Source: Trichobilharzia regenti
Lineage: Eukaryota > Platyhelminthes > Trematoda > Strigeidida > Schistosomatidae
Direction: 5' to 3'
Assembly: GCA_944472135.2 (NCBI GenBank)
Contig: OX235266.1
Span: 18,184,186 to 18,248,185, forward strand
DNA: 64,000 bases
Shown: in pieces, positions 1-11,000 of the stretch
Layout of the letters: each line of letters starts with the position of its first letter
Numbering within the stretch: position 1 is the stretch's first letter
Position numbers and translations under genes: made by a program
The notes under the pieces: model-generated
The model's input: only the letters and a program-made list of their open reading frames with translations
Told to the model about the DNA's origin: nothing
Database searches by the model: none

Positions 1-674
1 GCTGTTGAATGCCTTATCAAAGCCACTCCATACTTTGTTCGATGATGGTGCGTAGATTTGCAATTTGGTCAGTACATGATTTGCCTTTCCTGAATCCAGC
101 TTATTCTGGTCGGAGCTCTGTCTCCAGTGCGTCCTTAATCTCTCCAGGATGATGCGACTCAGGATTTTACTTGGCGTCGACAGGAGCATGATTCCTCGCC
201 AGTTCTTGCAGAGTCCTAAGTCGCCCTTCTTTGATAGTTTCACGAGGTAACCTTCCCTCCAGTCAGTAGGCACCTTTCCCTCTTTCCAGACCTTTTGCAA
301 TAATGGAGTCAGCATGTCTGCTGTCCTCTCTGGGTCTGCTTTCAGTGCTTCAGCTTTCGTTGGAGGATTGGTGTCGACTTGCAGTTGTGTATGCGCTGTT
401 GTTGGTATCTCTGGACGGGTTAAAGGTGGTAGTCGGTTCAAGAGTCCCTTGAAGTCATTTCACCCCCCCCCCCGATTCCAGAGAAAAATAAGGTTATTGT
501 AGAATTTTTGATGTATTTGTGCGTTGAAGTTTCTGTAGGAGTTTGGTTAAGTTTTGGGGGTGGAGTTTCTAGCACCACACCCCAACCCTCCCTTTTTATC
601 CGGGCTCGGGACCGGCTAGAAAACTAGCGAGCTAGTAATCTAGGCGAGATTAAGCTAGTTGACTAGGCGAGGTT
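1..674 (-). mobile_element. RTE-type (SR2-like) LINE, 5' part with internal deletion, runs off left edge
   Basis: On the minus strand positions 452-1 encode the linker and N-terminal reverse transcriptase region of an RTE LINE, including the peptides WKEGKVPTDWREG and CKNWRGIMLLSTPSKILSR. Positions 674-455 match the 5' UTR of the RTE copy that begins at 63,462 (GGAGGGTTGGGG, GTGCTAG, ACTCCACCCC, then GGAATCGGGG). The two parts meet at about 453, exactly where the other copy has its start codon, so the whole endonuclease domain is missing. A run of 11 C (463-473) replaces four G:C pairs of the other copy. The RT frame has decayed toward the edge. Element identity is well supported; the subfamily name is an inference. 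Confidence 0.85.
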
Positions 675-804
675 ATATTTGACAAAACTGCTAAATAAAC
701 TCAGTTATAATTGTTTACACTTGTTTTGAAATGTGAAGCAGATTATCGGTAGGAAAATTCCTTGAAAATTAACTGGGTTTACAAAATCACGCATAAATAG
801 ATCA

Positions 805-1012
805 CTAACTGTTTATTTTATTTATTTTGATTTTTGATTTACAGCTTGATTCCACACTGTATTTTTGGTACAAGTATGGAATTTTCAGCATGGATATCAG
901 TAGCCCAAATTTTGCAGGCCGACCATAGATATCAGATGTACGTCGGTGCGGGCTTGAACCCCGGACCATGTGCATGGTCGGCGAGAGTCCTAACCACTGT
1001 GCCACCGACGTA
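805..1012 (-). mobile_element. tRNA-derived SINE with a 70-nt tRNA-like head
   Basis: The minus strand of 941-1,010 is a 70-nt tRNA-like segment. Its ends CGTCGGT and ACCGACG form a perfect 7-bp acceptor-like stem. It has a pol III A box (TGGCACAGTGG) and B box (GGTTCAAGCCC), with a CGGG/CCCG T-stem. The body continues to about 805 and ends in an AT-rich tail. A second member of the family lies at 60,717-60,933 on the same strand. The anticodon arm is not tRNA-like, so this is a SINE head and not a tRNA gene. Confidence 0.82.
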
Positions 1013-1099
1013 GTTGTGACGTCGAATCATTTAACAAGGAAACATTCGGCAGAAACTTCTTAGCCGTCTGAGGAAGCAGACAACGTAACATCAACTACC

Positions 1100-1604
1100 C
1101 CGCAACCCACTGAGGTTGTGAAACCCACTGTCGGCTGCCTTTATAGCAATGCTAGAAGGCTGAGAGGGAACCCGGAAGCCTCCAGTCACAAAAAGACCTT
1201 AAAATAATAATCCCCACTGAAACTTGTCTAATCCCCACTAACGCCGGCAATGAAATCAGTACAAGTAATATGGTTCTAATAAAGAGAGATAGGGATAACA
1301 AGGAAGGGAGAATTGGCGTATACTTTGACAAGCAACCTATGTGCAGTGAACCCACCACTTATCGAACTCCAGACACCAAATGATGTCATTTAATCGTAAG
1401 CCACACCGGGCACTTGCTGGGTTTCATCTACCGATCACCCACCTTTGGATAGAGCACAATCAGCTGCTGCTCAGCATAATCAGAGAGGTACAGGACTTGG
1501 GCTATGACCAAATCACCACAGCTCGAAATTTCAACGCTCGGGGTACGTTCAGAGAAAGTTCTGTAGAAATCTACCACAGACCATTAGAAATACAGGACGG
1601 ACTG
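1100..1604 (+). pseudogene. decayed CR1-like LINE endonuclease fragment
   Basis: Broken plus-strand frames give pieces of an exonuclease-endonuclease-phosphatase domain: GCLYSNARRL (the usual ..NARSL start), RDRDNKEGRIGVYF (the GGGVA-type strand) and ITTARNFNARG (the GDFN-type strand with the catalytic acidic residue lost). The fragment stops exactly at the GACTG target duplication of GLE copy A. The C-terminal half of an endonuclease of this type resumes after the GLE LTR at 34,871. Function is certainly lost. Confidence 0.6.
1600..1604. repeat. GACTG target-site duplication, left member
   Basis: The five bases GACTG directly precede the 332-bp LTR of GLE copy A. The same five bases directly follow the 332-bp LTR at 34,871-34,875. 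BEL/Pao elements usually duplicate about 5 bp, so these look like the two ends of one original insertion now 33 kb apart. Confidence 0.6.
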
Positions 1605-1936
1605 CGTCAGCCATGTGTCGTAAACCGTCAATGCCCAGCTCTTGCTACGCTGGGACTCACTCTGCTTCTTGAAGTTTCTCAGAAACGCTTAGTAATAACG
1701 GACGAAAAACCAAAACACCGATTGGCTACTCGAGAATTCTTTATTGTAACACCAATATATAGGCAGCTTTAAAATTAAGTTTTAATTAAGGTTTCTGACA
1801 GTTTTGGTCTGACTTCTTTCCGAACAGCGACCGATGAGACGATGACTAGTGTATCGATGTCTCCGCGAAAATATAGGGAAGTTGGTTTTGAGCAAACAAC
1901 CATGAATTGATCGTTCAATCTTCAACTACATTGACA
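1605..1936 (-). repeat. LTR of GLE copy A (332-bp subtype, 3' LTR of a minus-strand element)
   Basis: The LTR begins CGTCAGCC (TGTCAG in the best copies) and ends TTGACA. It has the same length and variant blocks as the LTR at 34,539-34,870, for example the AGGCAGCTTTAAAATTAAG block. On the minus strand it carries an AATAAAGAAT poly(A)-type signal. A purine-rich tract precedes it in element sense (1,937-1,945). Confidence 0.82.
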
Positions 1937-4167
1937 CTCCCCGCCAAAAAAGGCATCCAACCCTTTTTTCCATCACGACCAATACACGTTGACTTGGATG
2001 CCATTGCGAGAACCTGGGTCACACGGACAGAGCTGAAATGGAAAACAAACAGAAAAGCCAATACACCACAAGCATACCCACAGCACAATCTCACACATCG
2101 ATGACGACCTGCGCCTCCAGATAAAGGCCTCCTCTTGACATCTTGCAACACAATCGCCACTCGCTAGAATGACTCTTGCAGAATGCAATGTGACCATAGC
2201 ACCACCTCACGATACACTACGCACATCCTCGTATCTACCCACTACCAATTACCACTGCAATCGCTGGTCACTCATTCTGCCTCAGTTCTAGTAGCGGTGA
2301 CGCATGCGAGCCTCAGTCGTTTACACTCTTTCTCCCCGGCGTGTCGGACCGCAGCTAACAATTATCTCCGTGTGCATTTCATTCTCAGCAATAGCCTCCC
2401 CGGCGTATATGACCCATCTGCTGTCTTTAACATCAATCAATACATTCACGGATGTAGAAGACTCGAAACAACTTCAGAAGTAATCAGGACGAAAATTTTA
2501 ACAAAATTATGCAATAACAACAAGAAAAGAAAGCAACAAGTAAACACAGTGAATCCAAAAACACCAATTGACATGACACACCACACGTATATACAAACAG
2601 AACAAACAAACTCGCAGATCGTGTCTCGATGAAATTCCTTTGAAGAATCGCAGGACTTATACTAGTACGCCTACAACCCTTCTCAGGTTGACGCCACAGG
2701 TTGGAAAATCGTCGCAGAGTTCATTTGCTGACTTCCTTCTTTCAGCTATATCCTCAATTCTGAACGAAAACACGCTCATGTCATTGTATCGTAGAATATA
2801 GATGACTAACAAACACACGACGTATCTGGTCAACCAAGCGTAGAAACAGAGTAATTTACACCAAAGATAATAACATTCAAATAGTAACTTGAAACTAGAA
2901 ATGCCTTTATTCGTGCAAGTCAATTTAACAATTACTCTCTCGTTTACACTTGGCTTATCCTCACTAAACTGAGCAATATCTTTCGTCTTTTCAAATGCAC
3001 CAATGCTATCGTAGTCATTGCATATGATAGTTGAGTTGATGGGCGTCTGTTTCATTGTGGATGACAACACCAACGACGACTGAGTGACACAAGTTGATGA
3101 ACTTATCGGTGGATCAGAAGCTATTGTTGCTCGGCTTTCAGATATTTGTCTAACTGCAAGATTACCACCACTGCTGTTTTTCACCACTATTTCGGGTTTA
3201 ACACTATCATCTGATGATAGGTGGGCCACACGCTGATCAATTACACTGACGGTTTGACAAGTATGCATGCCTTCTGCAACTGCATTTAATTCTACTTCAC
3301 GTTCAAGTTGTACAGAACGTTTATTCAACTTAGCAGTAGTAGACATTCCCCTCATTTCATCATGATCAAACAAAGACTAATCTGCACTATCAGGATCATT
3401 ATCACAAATATTCAATTTACCGTCGACTTCATCATTATCAATCTCTTTGATAACAGAAGTAGACAATTTTGGTTCCTCCTCACAAATCCTTAAAGGTTCT
3501 ATATCTTCACTCTGACTAGTTATACCTTGTAAACTTTTGGAGTCAGAACTGCACCATGAATCAGTAACTCTATTCTGTGACACTCTATTCAACAATGGCT
3601 TACCAGTTGCAACTACAGACTTCTTCACAACACCGTTATCGTCACACAATTCGGAGTCAGACCTGGAGTTTACATTTAGCTTGTCACTGAACTTGCTCAC
3701 TGGTTCACAGTTCACTTCTGTATGCACTTCTTGCAAACGTTTGAAACACAACCGTGTTTGTCTTCCATCTTGTAACTTATCTGTTGAGCATGTACTACGA
3801 AACCTGTTGCACTCGCTAAGTTTATATGCATTACTAGACATCATGGAGCCTTCTCGATATCCACCTCTCTGAGGCCTACTCGTCATCAATGATTGCGTTT
3901 TACCCTCAGACTGCTCTATTCTAGGGGTGAGATTCAATATACTGGCAAACTTGCTCATAGATTGATTGGCACTATTATTTACCAGTTTCAGGATATCATC
4001 AAACTTTGGCTCGATACCCTCATCCTCCATACGGGAGCTTATCTTCACCCACTTCCTTTGCAGTCGAGTAGGTAGGCGTCTTGCTATTACTTCTAGTATA
4101 AAACTCGAGTTGAGGTCATTCATGCGATTCATCGAAATCAAGGTATTCTTATAAGTCATAAGATTAT
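1937..4167 (-). mobile_element. GLE copy A, internal region, truncated in gag
   Basis: This is a minus-strand copy of the gag-only LTR family. It contains the non-coding 3' region, a single stem-loop unit (2,642-2,682) where full copies have three, and the gag gene. It stops abruptly at about 4,167 inside gag: GATTATCCAAAA is shared with copy B, after which the sequence is unrelated. Leader and 5' LTR are missing. Confidence 0.85.
2657..4167 (-). pseudogene. GLE gag, copy A, 5'-truncated with internal amber stop
   Basis: The frame matches the 649-residue Gag of copy C from its residue ~160 onward. A TAG codon at about 3,374-3,376 replaces the TTG of copies C and D, splitting the frame in two; copy B carries the same amber codon. 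The normal stop after DELCDDFPT-like residues (ELCDDFPT) has mutated, so the frame reads on for a further dozen codons. The open frame upstream of 4,167 (to 4,267) belongs to unrelated flanking DNA. Confidence 0.85.
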
Positions 4168-4682
4168 CCAAAACAATTTTATCAGCACTACTATGAACAA
4201 AACTTTGGAACGAAAACATACCACAGGAAGGAAAGACTAACAAAGAGCTGGGCGCCCTAAGCGCCAAAATTTGACTTCAAATATGCCGCCATTGGCAGTA
4301 TAGGGAAACAACAGTTTCAACAAACAACATAAAACTAAGGTTTCCGATGGAGGACAAAAGGCTTCATTCAAATGGTAATTCCGCTATAGTGGGGGTCGAC
4401 TTTTTATATTCCCTTCCGTGATGAGATAGGTGAGAGTTCAAACGGCACTTCTGCCTGGTGTCATTTTCAAATACCACTGCCTCAGTGGGAGTTACTGGGC
4501 ATAAAGCCTTTGGTTTGGCTGGTGTAATAATAGTCTAGGAGACCATTTAGTTAGGCTGCTTGTGCAGATTCGTGATCGCCTTCAGTTGGTTTCAACTAGA
4601 AATGACGCTCACGAATAACTTGTAGCTATCAACCTCGCTAGACCTGAGCCCTAGCCCCACTACCTGCTGACCAAAAAGTGAA
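4168..4682. other. unassigned stretch between GLE copy A and an RTE fragment
   Basis: I recognise no gene, tRNA-like motif or named repeat here. The left edge is the truncation point of GLE copy A. A short open frame on the minus strand up to 4,267 (MALRAPSSLL...) is a chance extension of the truncated gag frame. Confidence 0.4.
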
Positions 4683-5470
4683 TTGGATAGAGAGCTTCAC
4701 CGGAGACAGTTAAGTCATGCGACACTACGTATCACTGTCGAGCAGAGTCTAGAATGGCAGCCAAATTTGTACCTAAATTTTATCGAGTTTGGAAAGGCTT
4801 TCTACAGTGTTGGCTGTGAAGCTATCTGGCAGCTGCTGCAGACCTGGTCTAACAACTATGTGATAATCACATATGTCATGTAATTCACAACAAATAACCA
4901 CACTGAAGCGTTTGAGGTGAAGACAAGGATCTGGTGAGAATGCTTACTTTCGTGAATGACCTTCCTGCTTATCGTGGACTGAAGAGATTGTGAGGACATA
5001 AAACGGAAAGACATAAAGACCCTTGGAAATATCTCGCAAACTCGAAAATAAACGGCGGATTGACGGATGAGTCTGGGATGACAGGACTTCAGATAATAAA
5101 TAATAGGAGGGAAAGATGATGATGGTAACCTATCAGTAACAATAAGCACCAGCCACCATCTGTAGGAGTAATCTAAGAGGAGCCAAGATAGGAAAAGCGA
5201 AGAGGGCGTTCAGTGCTCCAAAATTAGTGTGATAATTTGGACCACTCAGCACAATCAGCAAAATCTCCAATTTGTTCGTTTTAGTTCATGTTTATGTGTG
5301 CTTCACAGATGTGGTGTCTGTCACTGAAACCATCCCCTCAGTCTACTGGAGACCTTCATTCAAACCTTCCCAATTGGTTGCCACAGTATAAAGAAAAAGG
5401 GGTTGGCCTACAAGAGTAAGCAACAAGATGGCCTGGCGGCATTAAGCCAACAGTCAGGGATGTATCTTTC
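4683..5470 (+). mobile_element. decayed RTE-type LINE fragment
   Basis: Positions 4,683-4,880 encode TLRITVEQSLEWQ, LYLNFIEFGKAF and CEAIWQLLQTW, the palm A region of an RTE reverse transcriptase (normally FIDFEKAFDSV). Downstream codons are too decayed to follow with confidence. RSQDRKSEE near 5,180 and the stretch near 5,300 resemble the C-terminal part of the same family. Many stops and frameshifts. Confidence 0.6.
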
Positions 5471-5712
5471 GAGAAATATTCAGAAAGAATTATAGATGTA
5501 ATTTAAACGTTACCACACGTCAAGTCTTCGAATAAAGTCCCAAAAATGATTGCAGGACTGATCATCTGACGGCGTATTGAGTAAGTCATGTGAAGAGAAT
5601 AAAGCTTGCTGGTATTCGTAGAGCTAGCTGAAAGTGATAGTAGGGAATAGAGTGAGATTTTGGGTACCTCCTTACCTTCGTATTCCACTAGAACGTTGGG
5701 AATGAATAATCA
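5471..5712. other. no recognisable content
   Basis: A 61-codon minus-strand frame exists (5,503-5,688) but has no recognisable motif and no support as a gene. Confidence 0.3.
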
Positions 5713-6070
5713 TGCACGACCGTACCCTACAGAGAATAGGAACAGAATAAGTCGAATCAAATTCATAAAGAGCTATAAAATGTTAGGTTTAATGGAATGT
5801 AATGAGGATCAAGTAAAGACGTTATTAGAAAATAAGTGAGATGAGACATTGTGAAGCGGTATTCAAAGATCCGACAATGGAAAGCAAGTTAACTTATAAG
5901 ATGCCCCATAAATCTGTGCAGAGCCCATGTGGTCGCATCTCAACAATAGGCTGAGCGAATGGTATATATTTAAAGGTAGAAGCATGATCTGTCAAGGCGT
6001 TCATTATTATCTTTTCCAAGATGAAGATCTAAGCCCTAGTAAACATCAGAAAAATCTCGAGCCATCATTG
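5713..6070. repeat. unclassified ~340-bp repeat, copy 1 of 3
   Basis: The segment from ACCGTACCCTACAGAGAATAGG through GATCTAAGCCC is also present at 26,290-26,615 (same strand) and, inverted, at 21,300-21,625. The outside copy differs from the two palindrome copies at many positions and by a small insertion, so it is an older dispersed repeat. I see no tRNA-like promoter and no coding potential. Confidence 0.65.
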
Positions 6071-6220
6071 TGGTGATTGAAGACGAGTCATTACTGTGAC
6101 CCATTTACCTCAACTATACAATTTTTAGTCTTCCCCGAAAGACAGCGATTTAACTAGTATAGCTTCTAGTAAAGGGATCGATGTCTGTTTACCAAAAAAC
6201 GAGCATAAGAAAAACAAACC

Positions 6221-6312
6221 ACCCTAAACCTAATCCCAGCTGAAAACCTAACCCTAATAGTAACCCTAACCACTATCCCCACTCTAACCCTGACTATGAC
6301 CCTGACCCTGAT
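6221..6312. repeat. degenerate telomere-like CCCTAA repeats
   Basis: About 90 bp are built from variants of CCCTAA/CCTAAC (ACCCTAAACCTAATCCC, AACCCTAATAGTAACCCTAACC, then CCCTGA variants). TTAGGG is the flatworm telomere repeat. The block lies just upstream of the CR1 LINE. It could be an interstitial telomere remnant or a simple repeat in the LINE 5' region. Confidence 0.6.
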
Positions 6313-6447
6313 CTGTATCGCGGTACGTTCAACGTTTGCGTTACATTTTTACGTGATTCGTTACATAAAATTTATCTTGTTGTAGTACTTGCACAAGTAC
6401 TATACCACTTCCATACTTGTAACCACTAACTCTTATTTCTAATAGTT

Positions 6448-8031
6448 ATGGTTAATCAAAGTAAAAAGCAACGAACCCAATCCCCTGTAAAACTGGTGTC
6501 TAATTTAACGTCCTTGATTGCTACATCAAGCAACACAACCCCAACAAACGGCTATAGTGAGTCACATAACTCACGTGTATGCCGTAAGCGTCGAGCTGAA
6601 ACTGAGGATAAAACTGTACTGACAGCCAGTATTAGCACTACTCCTAAAAATTCGGTACCCTCTGCTCATACAGAACTCCTCCCTTCACCTTATGTGCTTA
6701 TGGAGAAACTCCAGCCATCAAGCTCTTTTTCAGTACTATCTTCAGAAATAGAACTTCTAAAGTTGTCTATAGGAGAACTTAAGGCTGAGTTAAGGGAAAT
6801 AAAAAACAGCAAGTCAGTAAATGCTGGAAACATCGAAACCAATACCGAGATATCCAAATTATCAGATCAGATCAGCGATATCAGATCGCAGGTCTGTGAA
6901 CTGACACCTCTAACTATCCTCATGAAAACGGTAAACCTTAACAAGCTTGACACAGAATCGGTAACTAAGGTAGATAACCTCATTAACTTTGTTACCACAG
7001 AAGTAACAAAACGACTCGACGCAAAACTGAGTGCTATTGTCTACAACGTTCCGGACAATGAGGCACTAAAAAAGGTACAGCGCATCTTACTTAGTGAAGC
7101 GAAAATGCCTAACTCCAAGACTAAGTGCTACAGGCTGAAGAAGAGTCAACATGAAAAGTGTTGTCCTATTCGTTTTCAGTTCGAAACACCGGCAGAGACC
7201 AGAAAATTCATTCACTCCCAACACACCCTATCGCAAGCCAGAAACTACAAACATATAAAGGTCGGGGTGGACAAAACAGTTATAGAAAGGCGCGCACACA
7301 ACTATCTCACTAAGACTAATTGTGAAATAGGTAATAGGACATTGCAGCAAGCCATTATTCCCAACCCTGTGAAAGATACAGTAGACCCCACCGCATCACC
7401 CCTCTCAAAACACACAGAAATATCCCATCAGAGTGCAACACCAGCCGAAAGGCCACTAGACTGTAACCAAATAAATAATAAAACCATACCACCCATCACC
7501 GCAGAATCTAAAATGCCACTAAATAACCCCAGAAAAAAAGTTAAAACCCCCCGAAATTCGACTTTGTCCTCTCCTAGCTATAATTCCATTGGTAAAGATA
7601 AGGAAAATATGCCCCTAAATCATACCAACAAAAACAGTGGCAGCTTAAATAAGCCCACACTCCCCACGGTTAATAGTATTAGCACTCACAACGTGCTAAA
7701 TCGCACCGTGGCACACACTAATATCCAATGTCACAACGATGTCACCCTAAATAGTACAAGTGGTAATAGTCAGAACTCGGCTACCAACAACTCAGGGTCT
7801 TCAGAGTATGGCACACAAACAAATTTCGACCGGATATATGGTACAAGTCTGCTGGGAACTAACCCAAAATGCAGTACACACGAAACCCACACAAGGACAC
7901 AACTAGCATCAAACAATAGGTGGAATAATAAGCCATGGTCATCACAAGGATCCAATCATTTTTTATCCCCCGCGTCCCTGTCAGCGTTGAAAAAACAGCT
8001 GGTAGGGATGTTAACACTCCTAAACCACTAG
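6448..8031 (+). CDS. CR1 LINE ORF1 protein (coiled coil plus RRM-like domain)
   Basis: The 527-codon frame starts at the first ATG after the leader. Residues ~97-152 are rich in heptad-like E/I/L/K (EIELLKLSIGELKAELREIK) and probably form a coiled coil. Residues ~190-280 (DAKLSAIVYNVPDNEALKK ... CPIRFQFETPAETRKF) resemble the RRM/transposase-22 type nucleic-acid binding domain of LINE ORF1 proteins. The C-terminal 240 residues are low complexity, rich in N, T and S. LINE ORF1 proteins coat element RNA in a ribonucleoprotein. The last 97 nt overlap ORF2 in another frame, suggesting reinitiation or frameshifting for ORF2. Domain calls are by eye. Confidence 0.8.
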   Translation: MVNQSKKQRTQSPVKLVSNLTSLIATSSNTTPTNGYSESHNSRVCRKRRAETEDKTVLTASISTTPKNSVPSAHTELLPSPYVLMEKLQPSSSFSVLSSEIELLKLSIGELKAELREIKNSKSVNAGNIETNTEISKLSDQISDIRSQVCELTPLTILMKTVNLNKLDTESVTKVDNLINFVTTEVTKRLDAKLSAIVYNVPDNEALKKVQRILLSEAKMPNSKTKCYRLKKSQHEKCCPIRFQFETPAETRKFIHSQHTLSQARNYKHIKVGVDKTVIERRAHNYLTKTNCEIGNRTLQQAIIPNPVKDTVDPTASPLSKHTEISHQSATPAERPLDCNQINNKTIPPITAESKMPLNNPRKKVKTPRNSTLSSPSYNSIGKDKENMPLNHTNKNSGSLNKPTLPTVNSISTHNVLNRTVAHTNIQCHNDVTLNSTSGNSQNSATNNSGSSEYGTQTNFDRIYGTSLLGTNPKCSTHETHTRTQLASNNRWNNKPWSSQGSNHFLSPASLSALKKQLVGMLTLLNH

Positions 8032-11000
8032 TGCTGGCTCCCTCCTTGCATGAAAACAGGAACGGTCTAGTGCACCCGTATCCATTGGACACACTTGACA
8101 CTTGCACAAGTATAGGCCAAATAAAGAACCCTACCCACTTCTGTAACCTAACTAAAAATAAAAGTTCCTTAGTCTATAGCAAATCCAGTACTCCAACTCC
8201 TAATTCTCCACCGAAAACAGCACACAACAACTCGATAGACATAGGTGAGCATGATGCTGGAACTCCTCTTAACATAGGATCGTCATGTCCAGCAGAACTA
8301 CTGGGTGCTGAACCATATTCGGGGCTGACTAACGAACTTAAATACTTCAAATGCTACTTCAACTCTCATCTTTACGTAATCCTCATAAATGCTAGATCTG
8401 TTCTAAATAAATTGCCGATGCTCAGAGCACTCACAGTAATATACAAACCCCCTGTAATTGTCATCACTGAATCTTGGTGTCATTCGGACATCCTGGATGA
8501 TGAAATAAGCTTAGATAACTACACACACTTTCGGTGTGACAGGGAAGGTGGTAAGGGAGGGGGTTGTCTCATGTACTTTTTGAATGAACTTACTGTATCA
8601 CAGCTAGAAAGTAGTACACTTAACATGCCTGAGACTCTATGGGTTAATGTACACTTAAATAACGTAACAGCATTAATTGGATGCTCCTACAGAGCACCTG
8701 GCACCTTTAGTAATTACGAGACCCAACTTATTAATACTCTGGAGCAATTAACCGACTTACAATACGATCATAAGATCCTATGTGGGGACTTTAACTTACC
8801 TGAAATCAACTGGGATATACCCACAGGTCCAACTAAATTTGATAAGTTCTTAGACACACTGGATATACTTGGCTGGAAACAAACTGTCACTACTCCCACA
8901 AGAGGTAACAACGTACTAGACTTAATCTTCTGCCACAATATAAGCCCCCTTTCAACGCTAGTAGGTTCTGAGTTCCCAGGGAGCGACCACAAAACAGTAA
9001 TGTGTGCACTGCCAATTCCGCTGAGTAGCAATGCATCTCATACCTCCACTTCACAACAAGTAATATATAGGAACTATAGTAAGGCAAACTGGGCCTTAGT
9101 TGAATCGATGCTAAGATCCTCCAAATGGGATGAATACTTCACTACTGATGACCTATCGAGAGCCCTAACCATCTTCTACCATAACTCAAACATATGCTTA
9201 GATGCTGTCATTCCACTCCAAACACTAAAGGTTTCCCCACACAGAAAGTCATTCATAAAACCAAAGGATCGTAAGAAACTGAAGAAACTCTCAACAAGTT
9301 ACTTCAAACACCACGACTTTGGCACTCTAGGTCTAATACTTAAAACCCTTAGCTCCATCACACAAGCTCAAGATTTCCGTATGAGAAAGGAAGAACGCAT
9401 CGCAGTAGCCAGTCCTGCTAGAGTGTATGCACTCACAGAAATCTTAAGGAAGCGAATGAATCGCAAAAATCACAGCATTTCTCTCCTCATAGACAAAGGC
9501 AGGCTATGCACTAACTCTGCAGACATATGTGAACTATTCAACAAAACGTTTGCAGGTAACTACCTTAAGCCCTCAGTCCAGCTACTCGATATACACCCTA
9601 TTACTAAAATGGCACCAACTCCACTGACACCAAACCAAATTAGCACTGTTCAATTCACTTACGCTGACATTAACCAAACTATAAGAACCCTCAAAAGTTC
9701 AAAAGGTTTCGGTACCGACGGTATATCATCTTACTTCTATAAATATGGTGGCCCTGACATTCCTCTACTACTGCTTAAAATATTCACAATGTCCCTAGAA
9801 ACCCAAACTTACCCTGACATATGGAAGACTACATTCATTATGCCTAAACACAAATCTGGCTCGAAAACTGAAGTCAGTAACTACCGGCCAATCAATATCA
9901 CACCTATAGCATCTAGAATCATGGAGAGACTAGTCAAAGATAACCTAATCAAACATATGCTTAGCTGCAACATCATAAGTCCGAACCAACATGGATTCCT
10001 GAAATCCAGATCATGTTTAACATGTCACCTAGACTTCTTCAATTTTGTAACCAGCAGTCGTGACAGACGGCAACTAGTACTTGTCATCTACTTTGACATT
10101 TCTAAGGCATTTGACCGTGTTGACCATTTACTGCTAACAAATAAACTGAACTCCTTAGGAATACGTGACCCATTATTAGGATGGCTTAAATCATTCCTTA
10201 ACAATAGGTCCCAAATAGTTAAACTCGGGTCTGCAACCTCCAAACCTAGCCCTATCACTTCTGGTGTAGTACAAGGTAGTGTCATTGGACCCCTCCTATT
10301 TACACTATACATCAATGACATATGCGCTTGCTTCACGCACGGGAAACCATTCATCTTTGCAGATGACCTAAAAGTAGCTTATACATTCCAACGTGATGAC
10401 TTAGGGAACTTCGAGAATGTAGTACAGAAGGAATTAGATAAAATGGCTGCTTGGTCGTCCCTATGGAATCTCCAATTTAATCTGAACAAATGTGGCTGGA
10501 TCTGCTTCGGTGCACCCTCAATTGACCTGAAATTAACGCTCCAATCTGCTAACCTAACAAGACTCCGAAGTGTCGTTGACCTAGGCCTGAGGTACTCTAG
10601 TGACTTGACATTCTCAGAGCAAGTAGCATCACAGACTAGAAAATCGAGGATGCTCTTAGGATGCATACTCAGGAACTTTCACGACAATGAAGCCAAGCTA
10701 ATTCTGTACAAAACATGTGTCAGACCACTACTAGAATACTGTCCATTTATTATAAGCAGCACTCGCACACGTGACAAGCTAAGGATGGAAAGTATCCAAC
10801 GATATTTTACCTCAAAACTGCTTGGCTACGATTGTAAGAAAGACTACATCTCACGGTGCATGATCCTAAAACTCGACCCACTTTGGACAAGGCGACTTAT
10901 TATAAACCTAATATTCTTCTTTAAGGTCCTTCACAAAATATCTTTCTCAGGTAACAGGGACATACAATTCGCACAGGAAGGTTCTTACGATCTGCGTAAC

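Noticed and set aside
941..1010. Possible functional tRNA gene
   Set aside because: Acceptor and T arms are good, but the anticodon arm has a GACCAT/ATGGTC stem with a loop too small for an anticodon, and the sequence continues into a repeated SINE body.
4168..4267. N-terminal extension MALRAPSSLLVF on the copy A gag frame as an alternative Gag start
   Set aside because: Other copies show a different, longer N-terminus (MPGSKK...). The extension lies beyond the truncation point and is unrelated DNA.
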